NCBI GenBank assembly: GCA_016647705.1
Contig: CM028335.1
Location: 2,418,001 to 2,482,000 of the forward strand
DNA from: Eucommia ulmoides
Lineage: Eukaryota; Streptophyta; Magnoliopsida; Garryales; Eucommiaceae
Direction: 5' to 3'
Length of the DNA: 64,000 nucleotides
Positions 21,970 through 33,585 of this stretch are shown piece by piece. How positions within the stretch are numbered: the stretch's first letter is position 1; the number at the start of each line of letters is the position of its first letter. A program made the translations under genes and the position numbers. The notes below the pieces were generated by a model. That model saw only the letters and a program-made list of their open reading frames with translations, had not been told where the DNA came from and searched no databases.

Positions 21970-24355
21970 ATGGCTGAGCCTAGTCCCGTCGATCAGTCGT
22001 TGCTTTATTTGCAGATAGACCATAGATCTGGGACTGTCTGGGAAGAACGCGGAGTGCAGGTCATATTAAAAAAATATTTACCCAGTCTATTGATTTTTTT
22101 TTTTAATTTAGTAATTTTTAAATTAATTGTCTTTTAATTTATATTTCAGCATTCTTCTCGGCTTGACTGCTCCGAAGCAGGACGGTTTCTAGGGGAATGG
22201 ACGAACCATGTACTTGGTCGTGTGGTACAATTAATACAAGTCGTCGGACTTTATGGAGCTTTTCGGTTAAAGAAAAAACAGTTAGACCACGCATTGATTA
22301 CGGCGTTGGTTGAGAGATGGCGTCAAAAGACGCATACGTTTCATCTATCGACTGGTGAGATGACAGTGACACTACAAGGCGTAGCAGTGTTATTTGGGCT
22401 GCCCGTGAATGGACAAGCAGTTACCGGGTCTGATGACATATTACCGACCGTACGTTGGTAGGAACTTTGCCAAATCCTCCTCGGTCATACACCGCTAGAG
22501 GACAAAATCAAAGGCGGTTGTCTGAAACTGAAATGGTTACAGTCCACTTTCGATCGTGTACCCGCCGACGCCGATGAGGGCATTATGCAGTGTTACGCTA
22601 GGGCGTACTGCCTGATATTGATCGGGACAATATTGATGCCTGATAAATCTAATAATTTGGTTAAGTTAGCGTACTTACCACTGTTGCGCGATATGTCTGG
22701 GTCACATCAGTATAGTTGGGGCAGTGCCACTTTAGCAGTACTGTATCGAGAGCTGTGCAAGGGATGTCGTAAGGAGACCAAAAAAAATTCGGGACCCTTA
22801 TTTTTATTATAGTGTTGGGCATGGGAACGACTCCCGAGACTACGGCACGTGTCTCTCTCTGCTACTGGCGATTGGATGGGTGACCTACAGATAGAGAACA
22901 TGAGGTTCCCAGGCGCCCCTTGGGGGTCTCGGTACGTTATTATATAATAAATGTTTACGCAATTAAAGTTGGAAATAATTAATTTTTATGTAGTAATAAT
23001 TAATTTTTATGTAGTAATAATTAATTGTTATCATGTAGTAATAATTAATTTTTATGGCTGCATACAGTTGGAAAGTATCATTCAATTTGGATAGCGAGCC
23101 GATGAACGTATTAATTGTGTATCGTGATCAGTTAGATCGTCTACAAAATTATGAGGTCAGTTGTAGATTTACGTAAGATGTTACTGATGTTTTATTTATG
23201 ATTATATTTATTATTTAATTAATTTATTTGTATGTTGTTTGCAAGGTTATTTGGATGCCGTATCCAACTGACCTCTTGGACCAATTACCATATTATTATC
23301 GTGATGGCCAAGAAATTTGGATGGCGTCTATGCCCCTGATATGCTACGAAATTGTAGAGTATCATTACCCCCATCGTACACTACGACAGTTTGGTTTTTG
23401 CCAAGGAATTCCCTGGCTGAGCGACACATATAAAGATGTGCATTTCAATAGCCGGAGGGAAAAATTTGGCACAGACTGGTCGATAATGCACGGGGCACAT
23501 ATACGAGCATGGGATAGCCAGAGACCACCAGATTTAAGTAACCTTCAGGCTGGTACAGATGTATTTGATGATTACATGCCTTGATATTGGGGAGTCACAA
23601 GGCGGTTCATAGTGAACCCATCTTACCGACCGAACTTCGACTATCATGCAGTAGGAGGTCGTCCGACGATAGAGGTATAATTTAATTAGAACATATATTT
23701 ATTATTTTGTGTAATGTTCATTTACTTAGGTGTAATTAACTTTATGTTGCAGGAACCCGATTTTTCAAACCTGATGCGAATGAGTGAACTTGCAATTCAA
23801 ACAAGACAAATAGGAGATTTTGAACGGGTTACATACTTATCGCACGACATTTGTTCCCGTGCCTATCGTCGGCAGTTGCCACACCAGATGCCGAATCCGG
23901 GACACCAAATGCCGAGTCTGGGACACCAGATGCCGAGTCCGTCGTTGGATACGCGAGATTCGCCGTTGGATGACGATGCTAGTGCCGGACCATATACCTA
24001 CGGGATGGATAATTTCTTTTCAGATTATGGTACCGAACTAGGCGTCAGTTGCGGATGGTCAGTGGGTAACACATTTGTCACCCCGATGATGGATGTTCCA
24101 TCATCGAGCTCAGTATCTATTCCTAGTGTGACACATGGTGTACCCAGAGGAATTCAAAGACGCGTGTCACCGGTTCCATGGGAGCAAAATGATGAACATT
24201 TGTTGCCCATCGTGGAGGAACCAACATATCCATCTACTATGGACTTGGGACACATTACTCAAGTTGATCATCTCCAGACAGATGACACCGAAGAACTTCT
24301 ACTTCCTTTACGGCGGCAACGGAGAAACATCAAACGTAGGAGGTGTAGTACATAG
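21970..24355 (+). pseudogene. Plant mobile domain (PMD) gene carried by the MULE, five exons, three in-frame stops
   Basis: Modelled exons are 21970-22059, 22150-22931, 23068-23155, 23246-23674 and 23753-24355, all with GT-AG introns and consistent phase, totalling 664 codons. The domain resembles the PMD of MAIN/MAIL1 and of the long form of PP7 phosphatase: LGRVVQLIQVVGLYGAFR, then TFHLSTGEMTVTLQGVAVLF, GLPVNG, then YSWGSATLAVLYRELC and CWAWERLP. Exon 4 continues with IWMPYPTD and FGFCQGIP. PMDs are known from host genes and from Ty3 and Mutator-type elements; their role in transposons is unclear. Stops lie at 22459 (TAG), 22810 (TAG, before CWAWERLP where Gln is usual) and 23582 (TGA, where Trp is likely). 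Exon 5 encodes a disordered tail with three HQMP(N/S)(P/L)G-like repeats and a basic C terminus (KRRR). It starts 166 bases after mudrA. Confidence 0.85.
23880..23942 (+). repeat. 21-bp coding repeat, three units, in the PMD gene
   Basis: Three in-frame units close to caccagatgccgagtc plus cggga encode HQMPNPG, HQMPSLG and HQMPSPS. Confidence 0.85.
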
Positions 24356-24900
24356 AAACTCAAAGACGATATGTATTATAATTTGTAGAAATATATTATA
24401 TATTCACATGTAATTTTATTTTCATTTCAATTAGTGTAATTTTTTTTAAAAAAAAACGCATATATTATTTTCGTTTTTTTTTTAATCATTTCACACTAAT
24501 CACAAAATGGTTCTTTTAAGCCAAATATGAATGAGGAAAACGGTGGGAAAATGGCGAAAAAAAACAAAACGCTCTTGAAAAAAAAAAAGCAAGCTCTTGA
24601 AAAAAAAAAACCAAAAACGCTTCCAAAACAGAAAAAAAAATTGCATGGCAATACTGACTCTGCTGAAGAAAAAAAAAAATCACAACACTGCTTAAGCGTT
24701 ACTCTCTTCTTTTTTTTCTTTTTTTTTGAAAAACGCAGAAGCTTTCTGCATTTTTCAAAGATTCTTTTTTTTTTTTTTGGAAAAACGTAGAAGTTTTCTG
24801 CGTTTTTCAAACATTTTTTTTTTTTTTGTTTTGGAAAACGCAAAAGGGATTTGCATTTTTAAAGAAAACGCAAAACCCTTTTGCGTTTTCATTGGAACAA

Positions 24901-25046
24901 TCCCCACTTTAAAAACGCATTTTGAAAATGCGTTTTTCGAAAAACGCAAATCGATATTGCGTTTTACTCTGATTCAGTAAATAAGTTTAGACCGTACTGT
25001 TTTCAGAAATTAAGTTTTTAATATATATTTATTTCGTTAAGAACTC
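24901..25046 (-). repeat. MULE right terminal inverted repeat
   Basis: Reverse complement of the left TIR. Just inside it (about 24540-24900) are A/T tracts alternating with AACGCA-type hairpins, for example an inverted pair around cgcaaaaggg and cccttttgcg. Confidence 0.9.
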
Positions 25047-25051
25047 ACAAA

Positions 25052-25054
<3 letters not shown>

Positions 25055-25111
<57 letters not shown>
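25055..25111. repeat. (AT)n microsatellite
   Basis: An uninterrupted AT run of about 57 bases next to the MULE target duplication. The equivalent run in copy B received the Helitron. Confidence 0.95.
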
Positions 25112-25114
<3 letters not shown>

Positions 25115-25252
25115 AATTGATGTGATTGTTAACACGTTTTTAATTATTCTTTTTATTTTTTAAGTAAAATAATATTTTTGTACTTTGAAAAAATTAGGGA
25201 CAATTTGTTTTAAAAATGAGGAAGCTTTGCTCACGTGATAACCACACGTCAG

Positions 25253-25640
25253 TTACATGTAACTACTTTGTGTGTAATATTACTGTATTAGTTATAAGTA
25301 ACTATTTTTTTTTTTTTTTTTTTTTCACTTACATATTCCAATGTAATTTTTTAGCTACATATATTTTAATATCTAACTAAAAAAATTGATATTTTTCAGT
25401 TACATGTTTCAATAACATGTAACTTTTTAGTTACATGTCACTAATATGTAATTAAAAAATTTGATATTTTTTCAGTTATATCACAAAATATTATATATAT
25501 ATATATATATATATAATTGTAATATGTAATTAATATTATATAAATACATGTAATTAAAAATATCCAAATATATGTGAAAAATAACTATTATGAAATTGTA
25601 ACTAACATTAGTTACATGTAATATAATTTACTATAAAAAC
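25253..25640. repeat. TTACATGTAAC-rich dispersed repeat, copy A
   Basis: Many copies of the palindromic word ttacatgtaac and variants, separated by T-rich spacers. A sister copy lies at 29633-30015 and a diverged relative at about 14400-14720. Function unknown. Confidence 0.7.
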
Positions 25641-25916
25641 CGAACGTACTCACTAAAAGGTTCCGTACAATTCTTACAATTCCTGAAATAATGAACTAAA
25701 ATATAAGTGAAATCTAACTTAAAGGACTAAATAAAAATTTAATAACACAAAAGAACTTTTCACCAATTACACTTAAAAAAAATAAAAAAATTCACCGATT
25801 TTTCTAAAAAATTATCAAAAAAAACAAAAAAAATAACAAAAATATTATTTTATTTTTTTATATTATGAAAAATCGATAGAGTAGGACATTTACACTAAAA
25901 GTTTTTGGGTTAATTA

Positions 25917-26788
25917 CACTTTATCCCATGTGGTTTGACTCATTTGCACTTTATCTCCTATGGTTCAAACCTCGTCACTTACCCCCTCTATGGTCTTGGG
26001 CCTAAGTGCAACGGTTAAGTTTTCCGTTAACTCTAATGGTCAATGGACGGAAGTCAACCAAAATCCGTTAAATAATGTGAAATGACGGTTATACCCTTCG
26101 TCTTCTTCGCCGTCCTCTCCATTTCGATTTTGATTTCGAAATCGATTTCGAAAATGGGTTTTGATTTCGATTTCGAAATCGAGAAACAGAGAAGAAGACG
26201 AAGACGACGGCAAAGTGACAGCGAAGACGAACGCGAGGGTTTCGATTTCAAAATCCGATTCCGAAATCGAAATCGAAGCCCAGTTTCGAAATCGATTTCG
26301 AAACCCTAGTTCGTATGTATATGTATGTATGTATGTATATGTATATGTATGCGTATGTATATATATATGGTTGGATTGGGATCGATTTCGAAATCGACGG
26401 TGTGGATGGTTGGGTTGGGGGTGACCGGTGACGTTGGATGGTTGGGTTGGGGGTGGTTGGTACACAGAAGAGAGAGAGAGAGAGAAGACGTCGGAAGTTC
26501 GCCGGAGCAAACTTCGCCGTTGGAGCCGTCGGAGGAGAGAAACGTTTTAGGAAAAAATACATTTTTACCCTTTTAGTTTTTAAAAATTTTGCAAATAGAT
26601 CCATTAAATTATCTAAATAAAATGACAAAATTACTCTTAATTTTTAAAGTGAACAGACACAATTACCCCTAATTTTAACCGTGACACTTAAGTCCAAAAC
26701 TACAAGGGGGATAAGTGGCGACGTTTAAACTATAAGGGGATAAAATACAAATCGACCAAACTACAAGAGGATAAAGTTTAATTAACCC
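25917..26788. mobile_element. Long-TIR MITE, Mutator type, copy A (872 bp)
   Basis: The ends are GGGTTAATTACACTTTATCC and, from the right, GGGTTAATTAAACTTTATCC. The inverted homology extends about 150 bp on each side (atggttcaaac against tagtttaaacg; gtgcaacggttaa against gtgtcacggttaa). The flank atatttttt right of this copy equals the flank left of copy B (30318-30326), pointing to a 9-bp target duplication. The core is filled with tttcgatttcgaaatcg palindromic words, a tatg-type microsatellite (26310-26370) and a GA run (26468-26486). Open frames across the core are repeat artefacts. Confidence 0.8.
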
Positions 26789-27713
26789 ATATTTTTTTTA
26801 AAATTAAGAGATCTCTTATAAAAATAATATTAAAATATAATTTCTACATTATCAAAAACCTTTTTTATTTTTAACTTTTTGATTCTAGGTAAAAAAAAAT
26901 TATTAAATTGACTTTTTTATTTATAAAAATTACTTAAAACAAATATTTTCAAACAGTGCCTATTTATTTTCTGATAATTTAAATTATCAAGAGATTATAT
27001 AAAATATTTTTTATTTTATAAATTAAGAGTAATATCATCATTATTATTAGTTTTTCTTGCGTCTAAAGACATTGTATTGATTTTTAAATTTATAACAGTC
27101 AAAAAATAATAAATAATAAAAAATTAGCTATACACACACACACACACATATATATATATTAAAGAGTACAAAATGTAATTAAACTCAACCAAGTAGAGGT
27201 ATTAATTTTTTAGACCTAAATTTTCTTTACTAAATATTATAACAATTCATTCCAATCATACATTCAACGTAAATTAATCCAAGTTATTAATGAAAAGATA
27301 TTTAAAAAATAAAATAAAAAATCATGATTTATTTATAAAAACGTACATGTCATATAGTGGTTTTAATTAGAGGTCTACTCTCCTGAAAAGTGTTTCAGGA
27401 ATTAAATTTTGAATTTAATTATGAATGTATCGATCTAATGTGAGAGAACGTATTTCTAAAATGGTATGAGAAGGTGATTAATCAAAGTGCGCTAATTCAA
27501 ACTAAAATAACTTTGATAAGAAGTGCAATAAACATGGTGGTTGGATTATTGCGATGTTTCACCAACATGGAATCTTCGGACTAGGAAATTAATGCCAAAA
27601 GTACAAATAACTACAAATGTGGTCCATTTATTGCATTGTATCAATCAAATGTTTGTTGATTTGCTAAAATTTTCATGATAAGGATAATAACAAAATTAAA
27701 ATATATATATATT
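26789..27713. other. Non-coding remainder of duplication copy A
   Basis: AT-rich sequence with direct counterparts at about 31454-32331 in copy B. Contains a (CA)n/(TA)n tract at 27133-27158 and a segment at about 27370-27440 related, in inverted orientation, to the tRNA-like repeat of the R units. No gene. Confidence 0.5.
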
Positions 27714-29530
27714 CTAGCGTATAACCCGTGCCTGAAGACACAGGTATAGAACAACCAAACAAAAAAAAATGATATAATTTTATCTATTATACAATATTCT
27801 ACATCTATTACATTTGAATATTAATAATAAAATAATCAAGACCAACATAATACACATATTCATTTGAACATCGATAATAATTAACAATCGAACATCAATT
27901 GTAATTAACAATCGAGATTAAAACTTGTATTGATATAAAAAAGTTCAACAATATAAAAAATCCAATGATATTCTACGGTTTTATATATAATTTAATCTTC
28001 AAAGTAAGTTATAAACCAATTGAAATAAAAATAATGATAATTATGAAATTATCCAATCAAAATAATGGTACCGAACAATTAGTGCATAACGCGTGCCTAA
28101 AAGTACTATTATGCTTTATTAAGAAAGTCCAAAAGCACTATTATACTTCATTACAAGACAATCTTATTATAAATACAAACACTTAAAAAACATTTTTAAG
28201 AAAAATCCTAGCCAAATAAAAAAAATCCCATAAAACGCATTCAAAAATTAATTTCTTACGACAATAATTAATTTAGTAAAATGAATCTCAAATGAACATA
28301 CGCATTGTAAGGGAAACCAATAATAATATGACTTTATCTCCTATTCGGATAGAATTAATGTATAACTTAAAAAAATAAAGAATAACGTGTAAACTTGACA
28401 AATTATTTACGCTAGAATTAAAATAAAATAAGCTCACAAAAAAAATCACATTTTCCTGAAATCTCAATATATATTATCTTATATATGTGTGTGTAGTGCA
28501 CGGACCTTCAAGCAATGACCAAAAATGATGATAAAACAACGTATTTAAAGAGATTTTCTTTATTCTTTGTGCTAAAAATGATAAATAATTCGATGAACAT
28601 GCGATTATGATTTTTAAATATGATAGATTTAATTAATATTTTAAAATATAATTTTAAAAGTTAACTGACAATCACATGAAATGAATATTTCAGGTCTGAT
28701 GAACACATAACGAACTAAAATTTAGCAAAATAAAGAGGTAGAGACAAAAGATTTCAAGGTCAGCATAAATTACAAAATATGAACATTTTTAACAGTAAAT
28801 AGTTGATCACGTACTCACAAATAGGATGTATTCTTTAATTACTTAGAGTGAGTAACTGCATAAAATAGAGAAAAGTGCATTGCAATTGGGGAGAGAAAGA
28901 GCTGAAAGAAAGATTAATTAAATTTAATCCTAATTAGTAGTTTAATTAAGAAAAATTGGATGAATCAATGTCTAAATTAATTAATTAATTAGTAATTTAA
29001 TTAGAGAAAAATAGATAAATCGTTACCTAAAATAATATTAATGGCTAAACTTTTGGCTCTAAACTTAATATGTTAATTTTGACCCTAAAATTAATTAATT
29101 GGAAATTTAATGTGATTAGGACAAAAAATTTAGGCATTAATGTTATTTTAGGCATTATCTTTACTAATTACTGTTAATTTAGGGCCATATACGTATCCCA
29201 ACATTTTTTGTCCCAAATTAAATTTCGATTTCCTTTTATGGCTCTAAACTTATATCTCGAAAATATCATAGTCAGCAAATTTGTTTGTCCTAGTCAGCAT
29301 TTGTCTAATTAATTAATCAATACTATATTAATTTGATTTCTATTTATATTAATCAGATTTTCTGTTTGACAAATCTAGTTTCCTTACACGTCCTCAACTT
29401 ATGTCTTAAAATGTCCTAATCAGCATTTAGTTTGTCTTAATCAGTAACTTTATTTGTCCTAATTATATTTTTTTGTCCTAATCATAAGTATCATAGTCAG
29501 CCAAAAAATCGTCTTGTTTTATATATATAT
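27714..29530 (-). mobile_element. Non-autonomous Helitron, minus strand, about 1.8 kb
   Basis: Read on the minus strand the 3' end is a GC hairpin (CCTGTGTCTTCAGGCACGGG) followed by TTATACGCTAG, the CTRR terminus of a Helitron. The 5' part (ATATAAAACAAGACG, then repeated tgattaggacaaa phrases) matches the start of the better-preserved Helitron at 34741-36350. The exact 5' TC is lost in an AT microsatellite, so the right limit is approximate. A second CTAA-type 3' end appears near 28081 (GGCACGCGTTATGCACTAA), so two elements or a double terminus are possible. No Rep/helicase gene is present. Confidence 0.65.
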
Positions 29531-29632
29531 ATGCAAATTGATGTGATTGTTAACACGTTTTTAATTATTCTTTTTATTTTTGAAGTAAAATAATATTTTT
29601 GTACTTTGAAAAAATTAGCAAGTCTTGCTCAC

Positions 29633-30015
29633 GTGATAGCTACACGTCAGTTACATGTAACTACTTTATGTATAATATTACTGTATTAGTTACAAATAAT
29701 TATTTTTTTTATTTTATTTTTCAGTTACATGTTCCAATAATATGTAACTTTTTAGTTACATATATTCTGATATCTAACTAAAAAATTTGATATTTTTCAG
29801 TTACATGTTTTAATAACATATAACTTTTTAGTTACATGTCTCTAATATGTAATTAAAAAATTTAATATTTTTTCAGTTATATCACAAAATATTATATATA
29901 TATATATATATATATAATTGTAATATGTAACTAATATTATATAAATACATGTAATTAAAAATATCCAAATATGTGTGAAAAATAACCATTATGAAATTGT
30001 AACTAACATTAGTTA
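29633..30015. repeat. TTACATGTAAC-rich dispersed repeat, copy B
   Basis: Sister of 25253-25640, with the same order of ttacatgtaac words and the same internal AT run (29894-29915). Confidence 0.7.
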
Positions 30016-30326
30016 CAGGTAATATATAATTCACTATAAAAACCGAACGTACTCACTAAAAGGCTCCCTACAATTCTTACAATATCCTTACAATTCCTAC
30101 ATTCGAGACTAAAATATAAGTGAAATCTAACTTAAAGGATTAAATCAAAATTTAATAACACAAAACAAAAGGACTTTTCATCAATTACACTTAAAAAAAA
30201 AAAAAAAAGATTTTTCACCGATTTTCCCAAAAAATTATCAAAAAACAAAAAAATAACAAAAATATTATTTTATTTTTTTATATTATAAAAAATCGATAGA
30301 GTAGGACACTTATACTAATATTTTTT

Positions 30327-31453
30327 GGGTTAATTACATTTTACCCCTGTGGTTTGATCCATTTGCACTTTATCCCCTATGGTTCAAACGTCGCCACTTA
30401 CCCCTCCTGTGGTCTTAGGCCTAAGTGCAACGGTTAAATTTTCCGTTAACTCTAATGGTCAATGGACGGAAGTCAACCAAAATCCGTTAAATAATGTGAA
30501 ATGACGGTTATACCCTTAAAATATTTTGTGACTGTTTTAATACTATTCGAAAACTTAAAGGGCCATAAGTGTAATTTTTTCCAGTTCATTTCTTCTTCTC
30601 GTCTGATCTCCTTCACTGTTTCTTCGTCTTCTTCACCGTCACCGGCGACGTTTTCATTGTCCTCTCCATTTCGATTTTGATTTCGAAATCGAAATCGAAA
30701 CCCTCGAAATCAAAATCGAAACGGAGAAGAAGGCGGCGAAGATGAACGCAAGGGTTTCGATTTCGAAATCAATCGTCGGGAGGGAAGAGAGCAGAGGAAG
30801 AAGAAACAGAGAAGAAGACGAAGACGACGGTGAAAATGAACGCGAGGGTTTCGATTTCGAAATCCGATTATGAAATCGAAATCAAAACCCAGTTTCGAAA
30901 TCGATTTCGAAACCCTAGTTCGTATGTATATGTATATGTATATGTATATATATATGTATGTGTATGTATATGTATATGTATATATATATGTATGTGTATG
31001 TGTATGTATATGTATATGTATATGGTTGGGTTGGGATCGATTTTGAAATTGACGGTGTGGATGATTGGGTTGAGGGTGACCAGCGATGTTGGATGGTTGG
31101 GTTGGGTTGGGGGTGGTTGGTACCCAGAAGAGAGAGAGAGAGAAGACGTCGGAAGTTCGTAGGAGCAAACTTCGCCGTTGGAGCCGTCGGAGTCGTCGGA
31201 GCAGAGAAACGTTTTAGGAAAAAATACATTTTGACCCTTTTAATTTTTAAAAATTTTGCAAATAGATTCCTTGAATTATTTAAATAAAATGACAAAATTA
31301 TCCTTAATTTTTAAAGTGAACAAACACAATTACCCCTAATTTTAACCGTAACACTTAAGTCCAATACCACAAGGGGGTAAGTGGCGACGTTTAAACTATA
31401 AAGGAGTAAAATAAAAATTGGCCAAACTATAAGGAGATAAAGTGTAATTAACC
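30327..31453. mobile_element. Long-TIR MITE, Mutator type, copy B (1127 bp)
   Basis: Same element as 25917-26788, with ends GGGTTAATTACATTTTACCC and GGTTAATTACACTTTATC. It keeps about 250 bases of core that copy A lacks (about 30520-30665, with two further GAAATC-rich blocks). The core has promoter-like GC-rich words and a long TATG microsatellite (30922-31022). Confidence 0.8.
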
Positions 31454-32417
31454 ATGTTTTTTTTAAAAATTAAGAGATCTCATATAAGAATAATATTAAA
31501 ATATAATTTCTACATTATCCAAAACGTTTTTTATTTTTAACTTTTTGATTCTAGGTCAAAAAAAATAAAATATTAAATTAACTTTTTTATTTATAAAAAT
31601 TACTTAAAACAAATATTTTCAAACAGTGCCTATTTATTTTCTGATAATTTAAATTATCAAGAGATTATATAAAATATTTTTAATTTTATAAATTAAGAGT
31701 AATATCATCATTATTATTAGATTTTCTTGTGCCTAAAGACACTGTATTAATTTTTTAGACTTAAATTTTACAAGAAGTAAAAAAAAATAAAAAAAAATAG
31801 CTATATATATATATATATAAATTAAAGAGTACAAAATGTAATTAAACTCAACCGAGTGGAGGTATTAATTTTTTAGACCTAAATTTTCTCTACTAAATAT
31901 TATAACTACTCATTCCAATCATACATTGCATGTAAATTAATTCAAGTTATTAATAAAAAGATATTTAAAAAAAAAAAAATCATGATTTATTTATAAAAAC
32001 GTACATGTCATATAGTGGTTTCAACTAGAATTCTACTCTCCTGAAAAGTGTTTTAGGAATTAAATCTTAAATTTAATTCTGTATGTATCGGTCTAATGTG
32101 AGAACGTATTTTTAAAATGATACGAGAAGGTGACTAATCAAAGTGCGCTAATTTAAATGAAAATAACTTCGATAAGAAGTGCAATAGACATGGTGGTTGG
32201 ATTATTGCGATGTTTCACCAACATGGAAACTTCGTACTACGAAATTAATGCCAAAAGTACAAATAACTACAAATGTGGTCCATTTATTGCATTGATACAA
32301 TGTGGTCCATTTATTGCGTTGTATCAATCAAAATACTTGGTGGATCATAAAAACAATCTACTCTAAATAATTTAAAGAATTTTTTTAGTGGCGGTTATCG
32401 AAAGCTTTCATGAGGAG

Positions 32418-33300
32418 CAATATTTTTAAAACTAGACCGGACGTCGAACCGGAAAAGTTACCGGGTCACGGGTCACCTGTTCAACCGGTAGGCGAACCGT
32501 GGTTGAACTGGTGACGTCATAATTATGTCATTAATATTTATATATATTTATTAAAATAAAAAATATTAAAAAAAAACAATATATATATATATATATAACC
32601 TAATATCCCTCCCAATTAATATTAAAATATATACATAAAACCTAATATCAATCCTCAAATATATATAATTATAAAACCCTCCCAATATACAACCCTCCCA
32701 ATTAATTTTATTTATGACCTTTAGTTTCATTTCTCACCTTTGGATCACTTTTGATCCAAAGGTCAATGTGAAACCTAATAACCCTAAAATAGTGATATAC
32801 AACCCCACCAATTAACCCAGCCGCCGCTCTTTCCAATTCTCAATTCCGCTGTCTCGGGTAAACGTCTCTCTCTCTCTGCAACCCTAATGACAACGGTAAA
32901 AAGGAGGTCGGCGATGACGGTGCAGCTCGTCGAATATTTGAGTGGCGATGGTCGGTAGCGGTTGATCGGTGGTTGGTCTGAATGTCGATGGTCCGACGAA
33001 GGTCTAAATGGCAATGGTTTGGCTGTCGATCATGCTCAGTGAAGTTCGGCGAGGAGAAGGCAACGTTTTTTTAAGGTTTTTTGGGGGGGAAATAGTTGCA
33101 CAAATGGGGAGTGAAGAAAACCCGGCCGGTTCGATGAAAACCGGAACGGTTCACCGGTTCGTGGTTGAACCGGTTCGAACCGGCAGGTTGAGCGGTTTTT
33201 AGGGGTAAATGGTTTTAGGGGTATAATCGGATCGGAATCTGAGCCGGTTGACGGTTCAACCGGTTGAACCGACCGGTCCGGTCCGGTTTTTAAAACATTG
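32418..33300. mobile_element. hAT non-autonomous element, 883 bp, with 8-bp target duplication
   Basis: The ends are CAATATTTTTAAAACTAGAC and, from the right, CAATGTTTTAAAAACCGGAC. The flanks are a perfect ATGAGGAG duplication (32410-32417, 33301-33308). Copies R2, R3 and R4 show the uninterrupted site tcatgaggagatgaaaac. Subterminal regions repeat ccggttcaaccgg; the centre (about 32800-33060) is exon-like and may be captured, but nothing in it is recognised. Confidence 0.9.
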
Positions 33301-33511
33301 ATGAGGAGATGAAAACTGTCAAATTATTTTATTATTTTTTCAATTTATGTTCCGCACTTTTAATAATATCTAGACATGAACAATTTTAATTTCATTAATC
33401 ATCTCTTCGTATAATCATAAATAATTACATTTTGATTACTTGATTAAATTATACAAACGCATTTGTCTAAATAATAACTTCAAAATGACATCCCGATCAA
33501 CGTTTTCAATC

Positions 33512-33518
<7 letters not shown>

Positions 33519-33584
<66 letters not shown>
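33519..33584. repeat. (AT)n(GT)n compound microsatellite
   Basis: AT run 33519-33550 followed by GT run 33551-33584. Only copy R1 has it; R2, R3 and R4 have an A-rich tract at the same position. Confidence 0.95.

Positions 33585-33585
<1 letters not shown>

Larger units (their letters stand above)
18408..25046 (+). mobile_element. Mutator-like element (MULE), 6639 bp, with mudrA and plant mobile domain genes
   Basis: Near-identical inverted ends of about 147 bp (18408-18555 and 24901-25046) start GATTTCTTAATGAAAT and GAGTTCTTAACGAAAT. They are flanked by a perfect 10-bp duplication ACAAAATTAA (18398-18407, 25047-25056), within the 9-11 bp range of Mutator elements. Copy B of the surrounding duplication (about 27690-27700) holds the corresponding empty site. 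Beyond the core TIR, both ends carry many AACGCA-containing hairpins. Two genes in the same direction fill the interior: mudrA (19275-21803) and a plant mobile domain gene (21970-24355). Both have in-frame stops, so the element is probably no longer autonomous, although its structure is complete. Confidence 0.92.
18335..27650. repeat. Tandem segmental duplication, copy A (interrupted by a MULE)
   Basis: The unit starts gtttgttgatttgctaaaat and resumes after the MULE at 25047 with an AT run, gcaaattgatgtgattg and onward, up to catttattgcattgtatcaa at about 27649. Removing the MULE and one target duplication leaves about 2.67 kb, which aligns end to end with copy B (27651-32331) after its Helitron is removed. 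The unit holds no gene; it contains the acatgtaac-rich repeat and a long-TIR MITE. Confidence 0.8.
27651..32331. repeat. Tandem segmental duplication, copy B (interrupted by a Helitron)
   Basis: Begins gtttgttgatttgctaaaat, is interrupted at 27714-29530, resumes at gcaaattgatgtgattg and runs to about 32331. Compared with copy A it lacks the MULE, keeps about 250 more bases in the long-TIR MITE, and has a short local duplication of gtggtccatttattgc near 32274-32325. Confidence 0.8.

Noticed and set aside
30710..31295. Overlapping frames of 110-152 codons on both strands
   Set aside because: They arise from GAAATC and TATG repeats in a MITE core and change between sister copies.
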